From Acholeplasmataceae bacterium (GTDB taxonomy: Bacteria > Bacillota_I > Bacilli_A > ML615J-28 > CAG-698), in contig JAAYBG010000017.1 of the NCBI GenBank assembly GCA_012718985.1, positions 1 through 48,445 of the forward strand: 48,445 nt of DNA, in the 5' to 3' direction. This document shows, piece after piece, positions 8,374-17,577 of this stretch. The notes beneath the pieces were generated by a model, which ran no database searches, was not told where the DNA came from, and saw nothing but the letters and a program-made list of their open reading frames with translations. Numbering within the stretch: position 1 is the first letter of the stretch; every line of letters begins with the position of its first letter. The translations under genes and the position numbers were made by a program.

Positions 8374-8856
8374 ATGGCAGTTAAGTTTGTTTTAAAAGAG
8401 GAACTGGTTAAAGAGCTAAAAGAAAGAATAGCGGAGCACAAGAAAAAACCGGGTCCATTAATGCCAACTTTACATGATGCTCAAAGAATATTTGGTTGTA
8501 TTCCTTTGCAATTACAAAAAATTATTGCTGAAGAATTGGACGAAAGCGTTGCGAAAATTAATGGAGTAGTAACATTTTATTCTCATTTTTCAATTGAGCC
8601 TAAAGGAAAGCATAGAATAAGTGTATGCCTTGGGACGGCTTGTTATGTGCGTGGTTCACAAGCAATATTGGATGCAATGTCTGAAGTTTTGAAGATCAAA
8701 CCAGGAGAAACAAGCGAAGATGGTATGTACACACTAGAAGCTACTCGTTGTATTGGTGCATGTGGGTTAGCTCCAGTATTTACTATTGATGATCATGTTT
8801 ATGGTAGTTCGAATCCAACCATAGCGAGAGAAGCATTAAAAAAATTGGAAAAATAA
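8374..8856 (+). CDS. NADH-dependent hydrogenase subunit, NuoE-like thioredoxin-fold [2Fe-2S] protein (HydC/HndA type)
   Basis: NuoE-like; CLGTACYVRGS and TRCIGACGLAP cysteine motifs; VVTFYSHFSIEPKGKH. Confidence 0.9.
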   Translation: MAVKFVLKEELVKELKERIAEHKKKPGPLMPTLHDAQRIFGCIPLQLQKIIAEELDESVAKINGVVTFYSHFSIEPKGKHRISVCLGTACYVRGSQAILDAMSEVLKIKPGETSEDGMYTLEATRCIGACGLAPVFTIDDHVYGSSNPTIAREALKKLEK

Positions 8857-8857
8857 A

Positions 8858-9232
8858 ATGAAATTAAAAAAACTTGTTAATATATTAGATGCTACAGTTT
8901 ATACTGCGAAAACATACAAGCCTAATAAGGAAGTTGCTTTTGCTTTTAGTTGTGATTTAATGAGTGATGCATTAATGATGTTGAGAAATGTACCTTTAGA
9001 ATTTTGTGAAAAGGGAATCTTATCAACAGGATTAGTAACGATTCAAGGAGTTAGAACAGCAGAAATGCTAGATGTAAAGGTTATTTTACTAGTGAGAGGT
9101 AAAAAACCAACTGATCAAGTTATTCAAATTGCTGAAGAAAAGGATATCATCATGCTTGGGACTGCTTATACTATGTTTTCTTCAAATGGGAAAATGTATG
9201 AGGCAGGTATAAAAGGTATCAGTGAAATATAA
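8858..9232 (+). CDS. DRTGG-domain-like protein (putative regulatory)
   Basis: Small alpha/beta protein (FAFSCDLMSDALMML, GVRTAEMLDVKVILLVRGKKP) of the type found in clostridial hydrogenase operons. Confidence 0.65.
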   Translation: MKLKKLVNILDATVYTAKTYKPNKEVAFAFSCDLMSDALMMLRNVPLEFCEKGILSTGLVTIQGVRTAEMLDVKVILLVRGKKPTDQVIQIAEEKDIIMLGTAYTMFSSNGKMYEAGIKGISEI

Positions 9233-9639
9233 TGATATATACATTTGAAATATTACCGATGAATTTAGAACAAGCGGGATATATTTCTAGCTTTATTAAA
9301 AAACTTTTGGTTGATAACAAAATATCAAAAATGGTTATCAGAAGAGTTTCTATAGCAACATATGAAGCAGAAATAAATGTTGTTATTCATTCTTATGGTG
9401 GTAAGTGTGTAGTAGATTATAATGAAAAGCAATTAAAAATAGTTTTTTCTGATACAGGTCCAGGAATAAAAAATATTGAATCGGCTATGACAGAAGGATT
9501 CTCAACAGCCTCAACTTATGCCCGCGAAAATGGTTTCGGTGCAGGAATGGGATTACCCAATATTCGCAATTCGTGTGATGAGTTTGATATTCAATCAAGT
9601 GATAAAGGAACGATAGTAACTATTATTTTTAATTTGTAG
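9232..9639 (+). CDS. ATP-binding protein, anti-sigma factor kinase-like HATPase (RsbW family-like)
   Basis: GHKL motifs: TYEAEINVVIHSYGG, FSDTGPGI, GFGAGMGLPNIRNSCDEFDIQS. Confidence 0.8.
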   Translation: MIYTFEILPMNLEQAGYISSFIKKLLVDNKISKMVIRRVSIATYEAEINVVIHSYGGKCVVDYNEKQLKIVFSDTGPGIKNIESAMTEGFSTASTYARENGFGAGMGLPNIRNSCDEFDIQSSDKGTIVTIIFNL

Positions 9640-9646
9640 GTGGTTC

Positions 9647-9988
9647 ATGAAAGTTATGGATTTGTTGAAAATAGATAAGATTAGGTGTGTGACTCCTGAG
9701 GTTTCCTTAGACAAACCCATTGTTAATCTGTATTCATCAGACTTGCTAAGTTGGGTAATGGGACATGTAAGAGAAGAGAACACAGTCTTGCTAACGGTAC
9801 TAAATAGTATTAATATTATTGCTGTTGCTGTGTTACTAGATTTATCAGCAGTGATATTTTGTGATGGTGTTATGCCATCAGAAGATGTGATTGCTAAAGC
9901 AAAAGAGGAAAATATACCTCTATTTACTACAGATATCTCTAGTGCTCAAGCAGTAAAGGTGATTGTCAGATATGAAAGTCTTTTATGA
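9647..9988 (+). CDS. DRTGG-domain-like protein (putative regulatory)
   Basis: Similar in size and organisation to 8858-9232; LYSSDLLSWVMGHVREENTVLLTVLNSINIIAVAVLLDLSAVIFCDG. Confidence 0.65.
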   Translation: MKVMDLLKIDKIRCVTPEVSLDKPIVNLYSSDLLSWVMGHVREENTVLLTVLNSINIIAVAVLLDLSAVIFCDGVMPSEDVIAKAKEENIPLFTTDISSAQAVKVIVRYESLL

Positions 9989-10688
9989 TATTCATATCCA
10001 TTCTACACTTTCAGCTTGTGGCGATGAACTCCAAACACCTAATAATATTTTAAATATGGCCATGTTGAAAAAACTGGATATGATTGCTATTACGGATCAT
10101 AATACATTAAAACATCTGCCATCTTTTGCAAAAATAATAGACAGCTATGATTTCTTGTTTTTGTTTGGTTGTGAAGTAACGGTAAAGGAAGGTTTTCATG
10201 TACTAACTTATTTTGAAAATCTTGAAACAGCGATGGAATTTGACCAGATTTTAGAAAAGAAAAACACGAAAGAACCTCATGATGCTGAAAAGTATGGGAA
10301 ACAAATGATTTATGATGAATACGATATGCCGTTACAGGAAATTGATTATCATCTAAATTATCCACTAGATATTACTTTTCTAGAATTAATAACCATTGTT
10401 AAAAAGCTAGAAGGAATTGTTATTCCTGCCCATATTGATCGTCGTGGTAGTGGAATACTTGATAAATATCAGAATTTAGAACTATTTGATATTGATGGTA
10501 TCGAAATATGCGATACGGGGAAAAAAGAACAACTATTAAAAGAAAATAAAAGTTTAAGAAAAATACCGAAGGTGTATAATTCAGATGCTCATTCATTAGA
10601 TATGATAAATGAAAGAATCCATTATTTGGAACTAGAAGAATTAACCTTTCAAGGGTTCAAGAAATATTTGGTGGACCAGCATGAATGA
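9972..10688 (+). CDS. PHP domain-containing phosphoesterase-like protein
   Basis: YDIHIHSTLSACGDE, AITDHN, PAHIDR, NSDAH; ORF track starts at TTG 9963, ATG at 9972. Confidence 0.85.
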   Translation: MKVFYDIHIHSTLSACGDELQTPNNILNMAMLKKLDMIAITDHNTLKHLPSFAKIIDSYDFLFLFGCEVTVKEGFHVLTYFENLETAMEFDQILEKKNTKEPHDAEKYGKQMIYDEYDMPLQEIDYHLNYPLDITFLELITIVKKLEGIVIPAHIDRRGSGILDKYQNLELFDIDGIEICDTGKKEQLLKENKSLRKIPKVYNSDAHSLDMINERIHYLELEELTFQGFKKYLVDQHE

Positions 10689-11232
10689 ATTATCGCTTTA
10701 TTTATTGGATATTGTTCAAAACTCTATCAAAGCAGATAGTAAAAATATAATAATCAATATTATAGAGGACACGAAAGAAGATTTGCTAAGCATTGAAGTT
10801 ATTGATGATGGCAAAGGAATGAGTGAAGAAACATTAAAAAAGGTTACGGATCCCTTCTTTACTAGTAGATCAACTAGGCGTGTAGGCTTAGGGATTCCTA
10901 TATTCAAAGAATTATGTGAGACTTGTTTGGGAAGTTTCCAGATTAAATCACAAGAAAAAAAAGGAACGAGATTAATCGGGACATTGAAACACAGCAATAT
11001 TGATCGACCTCCGATGGGGAATATCGTCGATACAATTTATACTTTAATAATAAATGATGAAGAAGTAGAGATTCTTTACAATCATTCATTTAATGACAAA
11101 AAATTTACATTGAATACAAAAGAACTTAAACAAATCCTTGATGGGATTTCCTTCAAACAAATGGATGTCATGATGTGGATAAAGGACTATATAAAAGAAG
11201 GTTTGCGGTTTATTAAAGAGGAGGAACTATGA
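10681..11232 (+). CDS. ATP-binding (histidine-kinase-like HATPase) protein
   Basis: VQNSIKADSKNI, VIDDGKGM, DPFFTSRSTRRVGLGIPIFKELCE: N, G1 and G2 boxes of a GHKL ATPase. Confidence 0.82.
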   Translation: MNELSLYLLDIVQNSIKADSKNIIINIIEDTKEDLLSIEVIDDGKGMSEETLKKVTDPFFTSRSTRRVGLGIPIFKELCETCLGSFQIKSQEKKGTRLIGTLKHSNIDRPPMGNIVDTIYTLIINDEEVEILYNHSFNDKKFTLNTKELKQILDGISFKQMDVMMWIKDYIKEGLRFIKEEEL

Positions 11233-11597
11233 AATCTTTAGAAGACTTAAAGAAAATTAGAGAAGCAGCTGCACAAAAAATGAGTATGCGAGAACAAAAA
11301 GACGGATACCGAGTAGTAGTTGGTATGGCAACATGTGGGATAACGGCGGGCGCAAGACCGGTACTTAATGCATTAGTTGAAGAAGTTTCTAAACGAAACT
11401 TATTAAATGTTACAGTTACACAAGTGGGCTGTATGGGACAATGTGCCCTAGAACCAATCGTTGAAGTTTACGACAAAGCCGGCGAAAGAACCACATATTG
11501 TCGAGTAAAAGAAAAAGATGCACAAAGAATAATTACAGAACATGTTATTGGTGGAAAAGTTGTTGATGATTTGCTGATAACAAAGTTCTTGAAGTAG
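11229..11597 (+). CDS. (2Fe-2S) ferredoxin domain-containing protein (HndB-like)
   Basis: VGMATCGITAGARPVLNAL and VGCMGQCALEPIVEVY thioredoxin-like ferredoxin motifs. Confidence 0.85.
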   Translation: MKSLEDLKKIREAAAQKMSMREQKDGYRVVVGMATCGITAGARPVLNALVEEVSKRNLLNVTVTQVGCMGQCALEPIVEVYDKAGERTTYCRVKEKDAQRIITEHVIGGKVVDDLLITKFLK

Positions 11598-11606
11598 GAG
11601 GGGAAT

Positions 11607-13403
11607 ATGGCAATTAGGGCGCAAGTAGTCGTTTGTGGTGGAACAGGATGCATGTCTTCAAGGTCTGAACACATCAAAAACGAATTTGTTGAAAGAATTA
11701 AAGAATTGGGGCTTCAGAACGAAGTTTCTGTTTTCATGAGTGGCTGTTTTGGTCTTTGTGAAAAAGGGCCAGTAGTTGTTGTATATCCTGATATGACTTT
11801 CTATTCTCATGTTAAAGTTGAGGATGTTGAAGAAATTTGTAAAGAACACCTTCTAAAAGGAAGAATCGTTGCTCATAAAGCATATACAGAGATGACTCCT
11901 GAAGATGAAAATAAAATAAAGAAATTCCAAGAAATGACTTTCTATGCAAAACAAGAAAGAATAGCTTTGCGAAATTGCGGTATTATCAATCCATTTGATA
12001 TTAATGAATATATTGCTCGTGATGGTTATATGGCTTTAGGTAAAGTCTTAACAGAGATGACGCCGGATGAAGTAATTGATTTCATTACTAAAGCAGGATT
12101 GAGAGGGCGTGGCGGTGCCGGCTTCCCAACAGGTCTGAAATGGAAATTAGCATCAAAACATCGAGGCAAAGAACAAATGTATATCATTTGTAATGCTGAT
12201 GAGGGAGATCCAGGTGCTTTCATGGATAGAGCAGTTTTAGAAGGAGATCCACATACCGTAATTGAAGCTATGGTTATTGGCGGTTATGCAATCGGTGCTA
12301 ACCAAGGATATATTTATATTCGTGCTGAATATCCATTAGCTGTAGAAAGACTTAACCATGCAATCAAACAAGCTTATGAAAATGGCTTGTTAGGAAAAAA
12401 TATATTTGGTAGTGATTTTTCGTTTGACCTAGAAGTAAGATTAGGTGCTGGTGCTTTCGTTTGCGGCGAAGAAACAGCGTTAATGGCTTCTATTGAAGGC
12501 GAAAGAGGAATGCCTCGTAATAAACCACCATTTCCAGCAGATAAAGGATTATGGGGAAAACCAACGATTATCAACAATGTTGAAACCTATGCTAATATTC
12601 CTCAAATTATTCTTAAAGGTATTGAATGGTTTCAATCAATTGGAACTGAAAAATCTAAAGGAACAAAAGTATTTGCTTTAGGTGGAAAAATCAACAATAC
12701 AGGTTTACTAGAAATTCCAATGGGAACGACATTACGCGATGTTATTTATAATATCGGTGGGGGTATTCCTAAAGGAAAAGCTTTTAAAGCGGTTCAAACA
12801 GGAGGACCATCAGGTGGATGCTTAACATATCGAGACCTTGATGCTGCTATCGACTATGAAACATTAGTTTCTTTAGGCTCAATGATGGGCAGTGGAGGAA
12901 TGATTGTTATGGATGAAGACAACTGTATGGTTGACGTGGCGAGATTCTTCCTAGAGTTTACTGTTGATGAATCTTGTGGTAAATGTACTCCTTGCCGTGA
13001 AGGAACAAGAAGAATGTTGGAAATCTTAGAAAAGATTACTGGTGGAAAAGGAACATTGGAAGACATTGATGAACTTGAAACTTTGGCTAATTCTATCAAA
13101 GACTCTGCTCTTTGTGGATTAGGCCAAACGGCACCAAACCCTATTCTTTCAACATTAAAGAATTTCAAAGAAGAATATATTGCCCATGTTGTTGATAAAA
13201 AATGTCCTGCAGGAGTTTGTAAAGCCTTAATCAAATACTACATTACAGATAAATGTATCGGTTGTGGTAAATGTAAACGCGGATGTCCGGTTGCAGCAAT
13301 TACAGGTAATATTAAAGAAATGCACAAGATTGATACAAGTGTTTGTATTAAATGTGGTGCATGTAAGGTAGCTTGCCCAGTAGGCGCTATTATTACTGCA
13401 TAG
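11607..13403 (+). CDS. NuoF-like NADH-binding hydrogenase subunit (HydB/HndC type)
   Basis: GLRGRGGAGFPTGLKW, CNADEGDPGAFMDR, GAGAYVCGEETAL-like motif, ESCGKCTPCREG, two C-terminal 4Fe-4S motifs. Confidence 0.94.
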   Translation: MAIRAQVVVCGGTGCMSSRSEHIKNEFVERIKELGLQNEVSVFMSGCFGLCEKGPVVVVYPDMTFYSHVKVEDVEEICKEHLLKGRIVAHKAYTEMTPEDENKIKKFQEMTFYAKQERIALRNCGIINPFDINEYIARDGYMALGKVLTEMTPDEVIDFITKAGLRGRGGAGFPTGLKWKLASKHRGKEQMYIICNADEGDPGAFMDRAVLEGDPHTVIEAMVIGGYAIGANQGYIYIRAEYPLAVERLNHAIKQAYENGLLGKNIFGSDFSFDLEVRLGAGAFVCGEETALMASIEGERGMPRNKPPFPADKGLWGKPTIINNVETYANIPQIILKGIEWFQSIGTEKSKGTKVFALGGKINNTGLLEIPMGTTLRDVIYNIGGGIPKGKAFKAVQTGGPSGGCLTYRDLDAAIDYETLVSLGSMMGSGGMIVMDEDNCMVDVARFFLEFTVDESCGKCTPCREGTRRMLEILEKITGGKGTLEDIDELETLANSIKDSALCGLGQTAPNPILSTLKNFKEEYIAHVVDKKCPAGVCKALIKYYITDKCIGCGKCKRGCPVAAITGNIKEMHKIDTSVCIKCGACKVACPVGAIITA

Positions 13404-13415
13404 GAGGGAATCATT

Positions 13416-15212
13416 ATGAGTGAACTAATTAAAGTAACAATAAACAATAAAGTTGTAGAAGTTCCAGGCGATTACACTGTTATGGACGCTGCTTATGTTG
13501 CTGGTATTGATATTCCGCGTCTTTGCTTCTTAAAAGATATTAATGAAACATCAGCTTGCCGTGTTTGTGTTGTTGAAATTGAAGGAATTAGAACATTAAA
13601 GAATTCTTGTACAGTTAAGGTTAAAGATTGTTTAGCTCGAGGAGCTAATTCTATCGTGGTAAAAACAAATACAGAAAGAGTTAAGAAAACAGTTAAAAAT
13701 AACTTAGAACTAATCGCTGCAAATCATAGATTTGAATGTTGGCGCTGTCCAAGAGAACATAATTGTGAATTATTACATTTGTTAAGAAAATATAATATTC
13801 CAAATACGATTGGTGAAAACAATGCTTTTGCTAAAAAAGAACCAATTTTCAACATTACTGATTCTATCGTTTTAGATAGTTCTAAATGTATTCTTTGTGG
13901 TAGATGTATTTCTGCTTGTGAAAAATTAGCAGGTACAAAGGTTCTTGATTTCAACAAGCGAGGGTTTGAAACATTTGTAGGGCCAGCATTAAACCATAAT
14001 ATGGAAGATTCTGGTTGTATTTTCTGTGGTAAGTGTATCCAAGCATGCCCAGTAGGCGCAATTAGAGAAAAAGATGATGTTGACGTTGTTATTGATTTGC
14101 TTGAAAAGAAAGAATATTATTTAATTGCTCAAACGGCTCCATCTGTAAGAGCAGCTTTAGGAGAAGAATTTGGTTATCCAATTGGAACTAATGTAGAAGG
14201 CAAAATGTACAAAGCTCTTCAAGAATTAGGGTTTGATGATGTAACGGATACTAACTTTGCTGCCGATGTTACCATTATGGAAGAAGGAACAGAGTTAATC
14301 GGTCGTCTTAATAAATTCCTTGCTGGTGAGAAAGTGGCATTACCATTGATTACTTCTTGTTCGCCAGGTTGGATTAGATATATCGAAACATACTATCCAC
14401 AATATTTGGATCATTTATCAAGTTGTAAATCACCGCAACAAATGCAAGGTGCGTTGATTAAACATTATTATGCAGATAAAATCGGCGTTGATAAGAACAA
14501 AATTAAAGTCGTTTCTATTATGCCTTGCATTGCGAAGAAATTTGAAGCTCGTCGTCCAGAAATGGAAGTAGATGGTCTTAGAGATGTAGATTATGTATTA
14601 ACTACTCGTGAATTAGCTCGATTAATCAAACGTCAAGACATCGATTTCAACAATCTTCCTGATGCAGCTATTGAGAGTCCATTCGGCAAATATACAGGTG
14701 CAGGAGCTATTTTTGGTGCAACCGGTGGTGTTATGGAAGCTGCTTTAAGAACGGTGAAAGAACTCCTTGAAAAGAAAGATATGAAAAATCTTGTAATCAG
14801 CGAAGTAAGAGGAACTGAAGACGGAATAAAAGAAGCTACATTAAATATCAATGGCCTAGATTTGAACTTTGCTGTTGTTCATGGAACGGTTAATGTACCA
14901 GAAATGTTCGAAAGAATTAATAAAGGAGAAAAGAAATATGCCTTTATTGAAGTAATGGGTTGTACAGGTGGCTGTGTAAATGGTGGCGGACAACCGGTTA
15001 TCAGTGCGAAAGTTCAAGATAGAATTGATGTTCGTAAAGAACGTGCAAAAGCAATCTATGGAATTGATGATACAGCGAAACTTCGTGAATCACATAAGAA
15101 CCCAGAAGTTATTAAATTATACGAAGAGTTCTTGAAAGAACCATGTGGACTTGTTTCTCATAAATTGTTGCATACACACTATGTAAAAAGAGAAAAGTAT
15201 TCTCAAGAATAA
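13416..15212 (+). CDS. [FeFe]-hydrogenase catalytic subunit (HydA/HndD type)
   Basis: H-cluster motifs TSCSPGWIRYIE, MPCIAKKFEARRPEM, EVMGCTGGCVNGGGQP; N-terminal 2Fe-2S and ferredoxin domains. Confidence 0.95.
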   Translation: MSELIKVTINNKVVEVPGDYTVMDAAYVAGIDIPRLCFLKDINETSACRVCVVEIEGIRTLKNSCTVKVKDCLARGANSIVVKTNTERVKKTVKNNLELIAANHRFECWRCPREHNCELLHLLRKYNIPNTIGENNAFAKKEPIFNITDSIVLDSSKCILCGRCISACEKLAGTKVLDFNKRGFETFVGPALNHNMEDSGCIFCGKCIQACPVGAIREKDDVDVVIDLLEKKEYYLIAQTAPSVRAALGEEFGYPIGTNVEGKMYKALQELGFDDVTDTNFAADVTIMEEGTELIGRLNKFLAGEKVALPLITSCSPGWIRYIETYYPQYLDHLSSCKSPQQMQGALIKHYYADKIGVDKNKIKVVSIMPCIAKKFEARRPEMEVDGLRDVDYVLTTRELARLIKRQDIDFNNLPDAAIESPFGKYTGAGAIFGATGGVMEAALRTVKELLEKKDMKNLVISEVRGTEDGIKEATLNINGLDLNFAVVHGTVNVPEMFERINKGEKKYAFIEVMGCTGGCVNGGGQPVISAKVQDRIDVRKERAKAIYGIDDTAKLRESHKNPEVIKLYEEFLKEPCGLVSHKLLHTHYVKREKYSQE

Positions 15213-15217
15213 AAAAT

Positions 15218-15246
15218 AGGCATCTTTATCGAGATGCCTGTTTTTA
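15218..15246 (+). terminator. Rho-independent terminator of the hydrogenase operon
   Basis: AGGCATCT-ttatcg-AGATGCCT-GTTTTT. Confidence 0.85.
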
Positions 15247-15385
15247 AATTTTGAATGATTGTGTTAAAAAATATTGGTTTATGAAGTATGAAGATAAGAT
15301 AATGAATACCGATAACTTAAAGATTAAACGGAAACTATTGAACAAAAATATAATTAATTGCAAAAAAGTTCAACAGGAGGTTTAA

Positions 15386-15600
15386 ATGAGAATAAATAGA
15401 GATAAATATTTGACAGAATTAATATCTAAAAAAACACTTCTTTAATCAAAATTGTTACAGGCATTGGAAGATGTGGGAAATCTTATTTACTAAAAGAAAT
15501 ATATTATGATTATCTTTTATCTGTTGGGGTAAAAAAAGAAAATATTATTGTCATATCATTAGACACAATTGAAAATGAAAATCCTTTCCCTTCAAGGTAA
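15386..15600 (+). pseudogene. Frameshifted, truncated AAA ATPase (DUF4143-type) remnant
   Basis: RBS aggagg, MRINRDKYLTELISKK then a +/-1 shift at an A7 tract into SLIKIVTGIGRCGKSYLLKEIYYDYLLSVGVKKENIIVISLD; aligns with the intact ATPase at 15771. Confidence 0.75.
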
Positions 15601-15706
15601 AACTAGGCTTCAACGATAGGAGTTGAACTCTATTGGGTTAAATTACGAAGATATCTTTTCTAATGGGGTAGTTAATTATTGATGACACTTATTAATTAAT
15701 TTGTGC

Positions 15707-15749
15707 TCTGCTCGAAAAACTCTTGATTTTTTTTAGTTTTTCGAGTAGA
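15707..15749. repeat. 15-bp inverted repeat with 13-nt loop
   Basis: TCTGCTCGAAAAACT ... AGTTTTTCGAGTAGA (14 Watson-Crick pairs, one G-T). Confidence 0.7.
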
Positions 15750-15770
15750 ATTTACTTGAGGGGTAAATAT

Positions 15771-16985
15771 ATGATAAAAAGAGACTATTATTTAAATAAA
15801 CTTATATCTTATAAGGATAAAGATTTGATTAAGGTGATTACTGGTATTAGAAGGGTAGGCAAATCTTTTTTACTTTTCAATTTGTATTACGATTATTTAA
15901 TTAAATTAGGAATTGAAAAGTCTAATATTATAAAAATTAATCTTGAATCGGATAAAATGAAATTTTTAAGAAATCCAGCGGAATTATCTGAGTATGTTAA
16001 TTCTAAAATCAATAATAATGAAAAATATTATTTGTTCATTGATGAAATTCAACATGTTAATGATTTTGAAGATGTTGTTAATGGGTTAAGAGTTGATCTT
16101 AATGTTGATATTTATTTGACAGGTTCTAATTCAAAGCTGCTTTCTAGTGATATCAATACTAAATTAAGAGGAAGAAGTATTGAAATAAAAGTATATCCAT
16201 TATCTTTTATTGAATATCACAATTATTATAAAAGAGATATTTATGATGATTTCAATGAATATCTTTTATATGGAGGATTACCATATTTAATAAATGAAGA
16301 TGATAGTAATGGAAAAATAGAATATCTAAATATGATTAATGAAACTGTAGTTATAAAAGATATAGTAGAAAGACATAATATTAGAAATCCTCATATTTTT
16401 AATGCTGTATATGATTTTTTATGTTCAAATATTGGCTCATATGTAAGTGCTAATAAAATAGCCAACACATTAAAAAGCAATGGTTATAAAACTATAACTA
16501 GTGATACTGTCGGTAATTATTTAGAGTTTTTAACTAATGCTTATTTGTTTTATAAGGTAAACAGGTTTGATGTTAAGGGTAAAGCGTATTTAAAAACTCA
16601 AAATAAGTATTATGTATCAGATATTGGAATGAGAAATGCAAAGACTAATTTTAGACAATTAGAAATAACCCATACATTAGAAAACATAGTTTATTTAGAA
16701 CTTTTAAGAAGAGGTTATATTGTTGATATTGGTAAAAATTATAATAATGAAATTGATTTTATCGCTAAAAAAAATCAGGATACTTACTATATTCAAGTTA
16801 GCTATACAATAAATGATCCTAATGTAAAAGAGCGTGAACTTAACGCTTTTAAAAATTTAGCTGATGGATATAAGAAAATTGTTTTGACAATGGATAGAGA
16901 CCCATATATTCATTTAGAAAATGGATATAAAAAAGTTAATATAATTGATTTTTTATTAAAAGAAAATATATTAGGATTAATATAA
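15771..16985 (+). CDS. ATP-binding protein, AAA_14 / DUF4143 family
   Basis: Walker A GIRRVGKSFLL, Walker B YYLFIDEIQ, LTGSNSKLLSS, C-terminal DUF4143-like nuclease-fold region; start set at 15771 (RBS gagg) rather than 15723. Confidence 0.88.
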   Translation: MIKRDYYLNKLISYKDKDLIKVITGIRRVGKSFLLFNLYYDYLIKLGIEKSNIIKINLESDKMKFLRNPAELSEYVNSKINNNEKYYLFIDEIQHVNDFEDVVNGLRVDLNVDIYLTGSNSKLLSSDINTKLRGRSIEIKVYPLSFIEYHNYYKRDIYDDFNEYLLYGGLPYLINEDDSNGKIEYLNMINETVVIKDIVERHNIRNPHIFNAVYDFLCSNIGSYVSANKIANTLKSNGYKTITSDTVGNYLEFLTNAYLFYKVNRFDVKGKAYLKTQNKYYVSDIGMRNAKTNFRQLEITHTLENIVYLELLRRGYIVDIGKNYNNEIDFIAKKNQDTYYIQVSYTINDPNVKERELNAFKNLADGYKKIVLTMDRDPYIHLENGYKKVNIIDFLLKENILGLI

Positions 16986-17486
16986 ACGGAAAAGGTCATA
17001 TTAATTATAAATGTGTTTTTAGCTTTCTTGTTTCTAGGTGGTTGCGATGTTTCAAGTAATGATGATATAGCGAATGAATGTTATTCTAAACTAATAGAAG
17101 CGTTAAATAGTAATGACCTAACAAAAATAGAAAGTCTTTTTGCTAAAAACATAGTAAACAACATCAATGATTTTGAAAATCAAACTATTAGACTATTAGA
17201 TTATTATCAAGGTGAAAGTGTTTCATATAAGAAATATTCTATCGGGATAACGGAAGACAAAGATAAAAAAATATATGCAAAATATTTTAATATGTCACTA
17301 GATATAACTACTACAGAAGAAATATATCGGATTGCAACAATCTGGTATGTAGATGATACGAACGATAATAACAATATAGGTATTTGGTCGCTATATATAA
17401 TAAAGTTTTCTAATGATCTATATCCAGAAAAAGCATATGGTGGTGACGGATTATGGACAAATGGTATTCATATAGGTAAAAAATAA
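16986..17486 (+). CDS. DUF5104-like lipoprotein, start codon uncertain or degraded
   Basis: Signal-like (T)EKVILIINVFLAFLFLGGCDVSS begins at ACG; first track start is GTG 17013; body resembles DUF5104. Confidence 0.6.
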   Translation, partial: TEKVILIINVFLAFLFLGGCDVSSNDDIANECYSKLIEALNSNDLTKIESLFAKNIVNNINDFENQTIRLLDYYQGESVSYKKYSIGITEDKDKKIYAKYFNMSLDITTTEEIYRIATIWYVDDTNDNNNIGIWSLYIIKFSNDLYPEKAYGGDGLWTNGIHIGKK

Positions 17487-17546
17487 CCAGTTGGGATTTT
17501 TGGAATTTTAAGTCTGTTCCATTAATGTCAATAATGGCTCTAAAAA

Positions 17547-17577
17547 CAAAACCGAGAACAAATCCTCGGTTTTTTAT
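17547..17577. terminator. Bidirectional Rho-independent terminator
   Basis: AAAACCGAG-...-CTCGGTTTTTT hairpin with A and T tracts between convergent genes. Confidence 0.8.

Noticed and set aside
15723-15770. N-terminal extension of the AAA ATPase ORF
   Set aside because: It covers half of an inverted repeat, has no RBS, and homologous layout starts at MIKRDYYL (15771).
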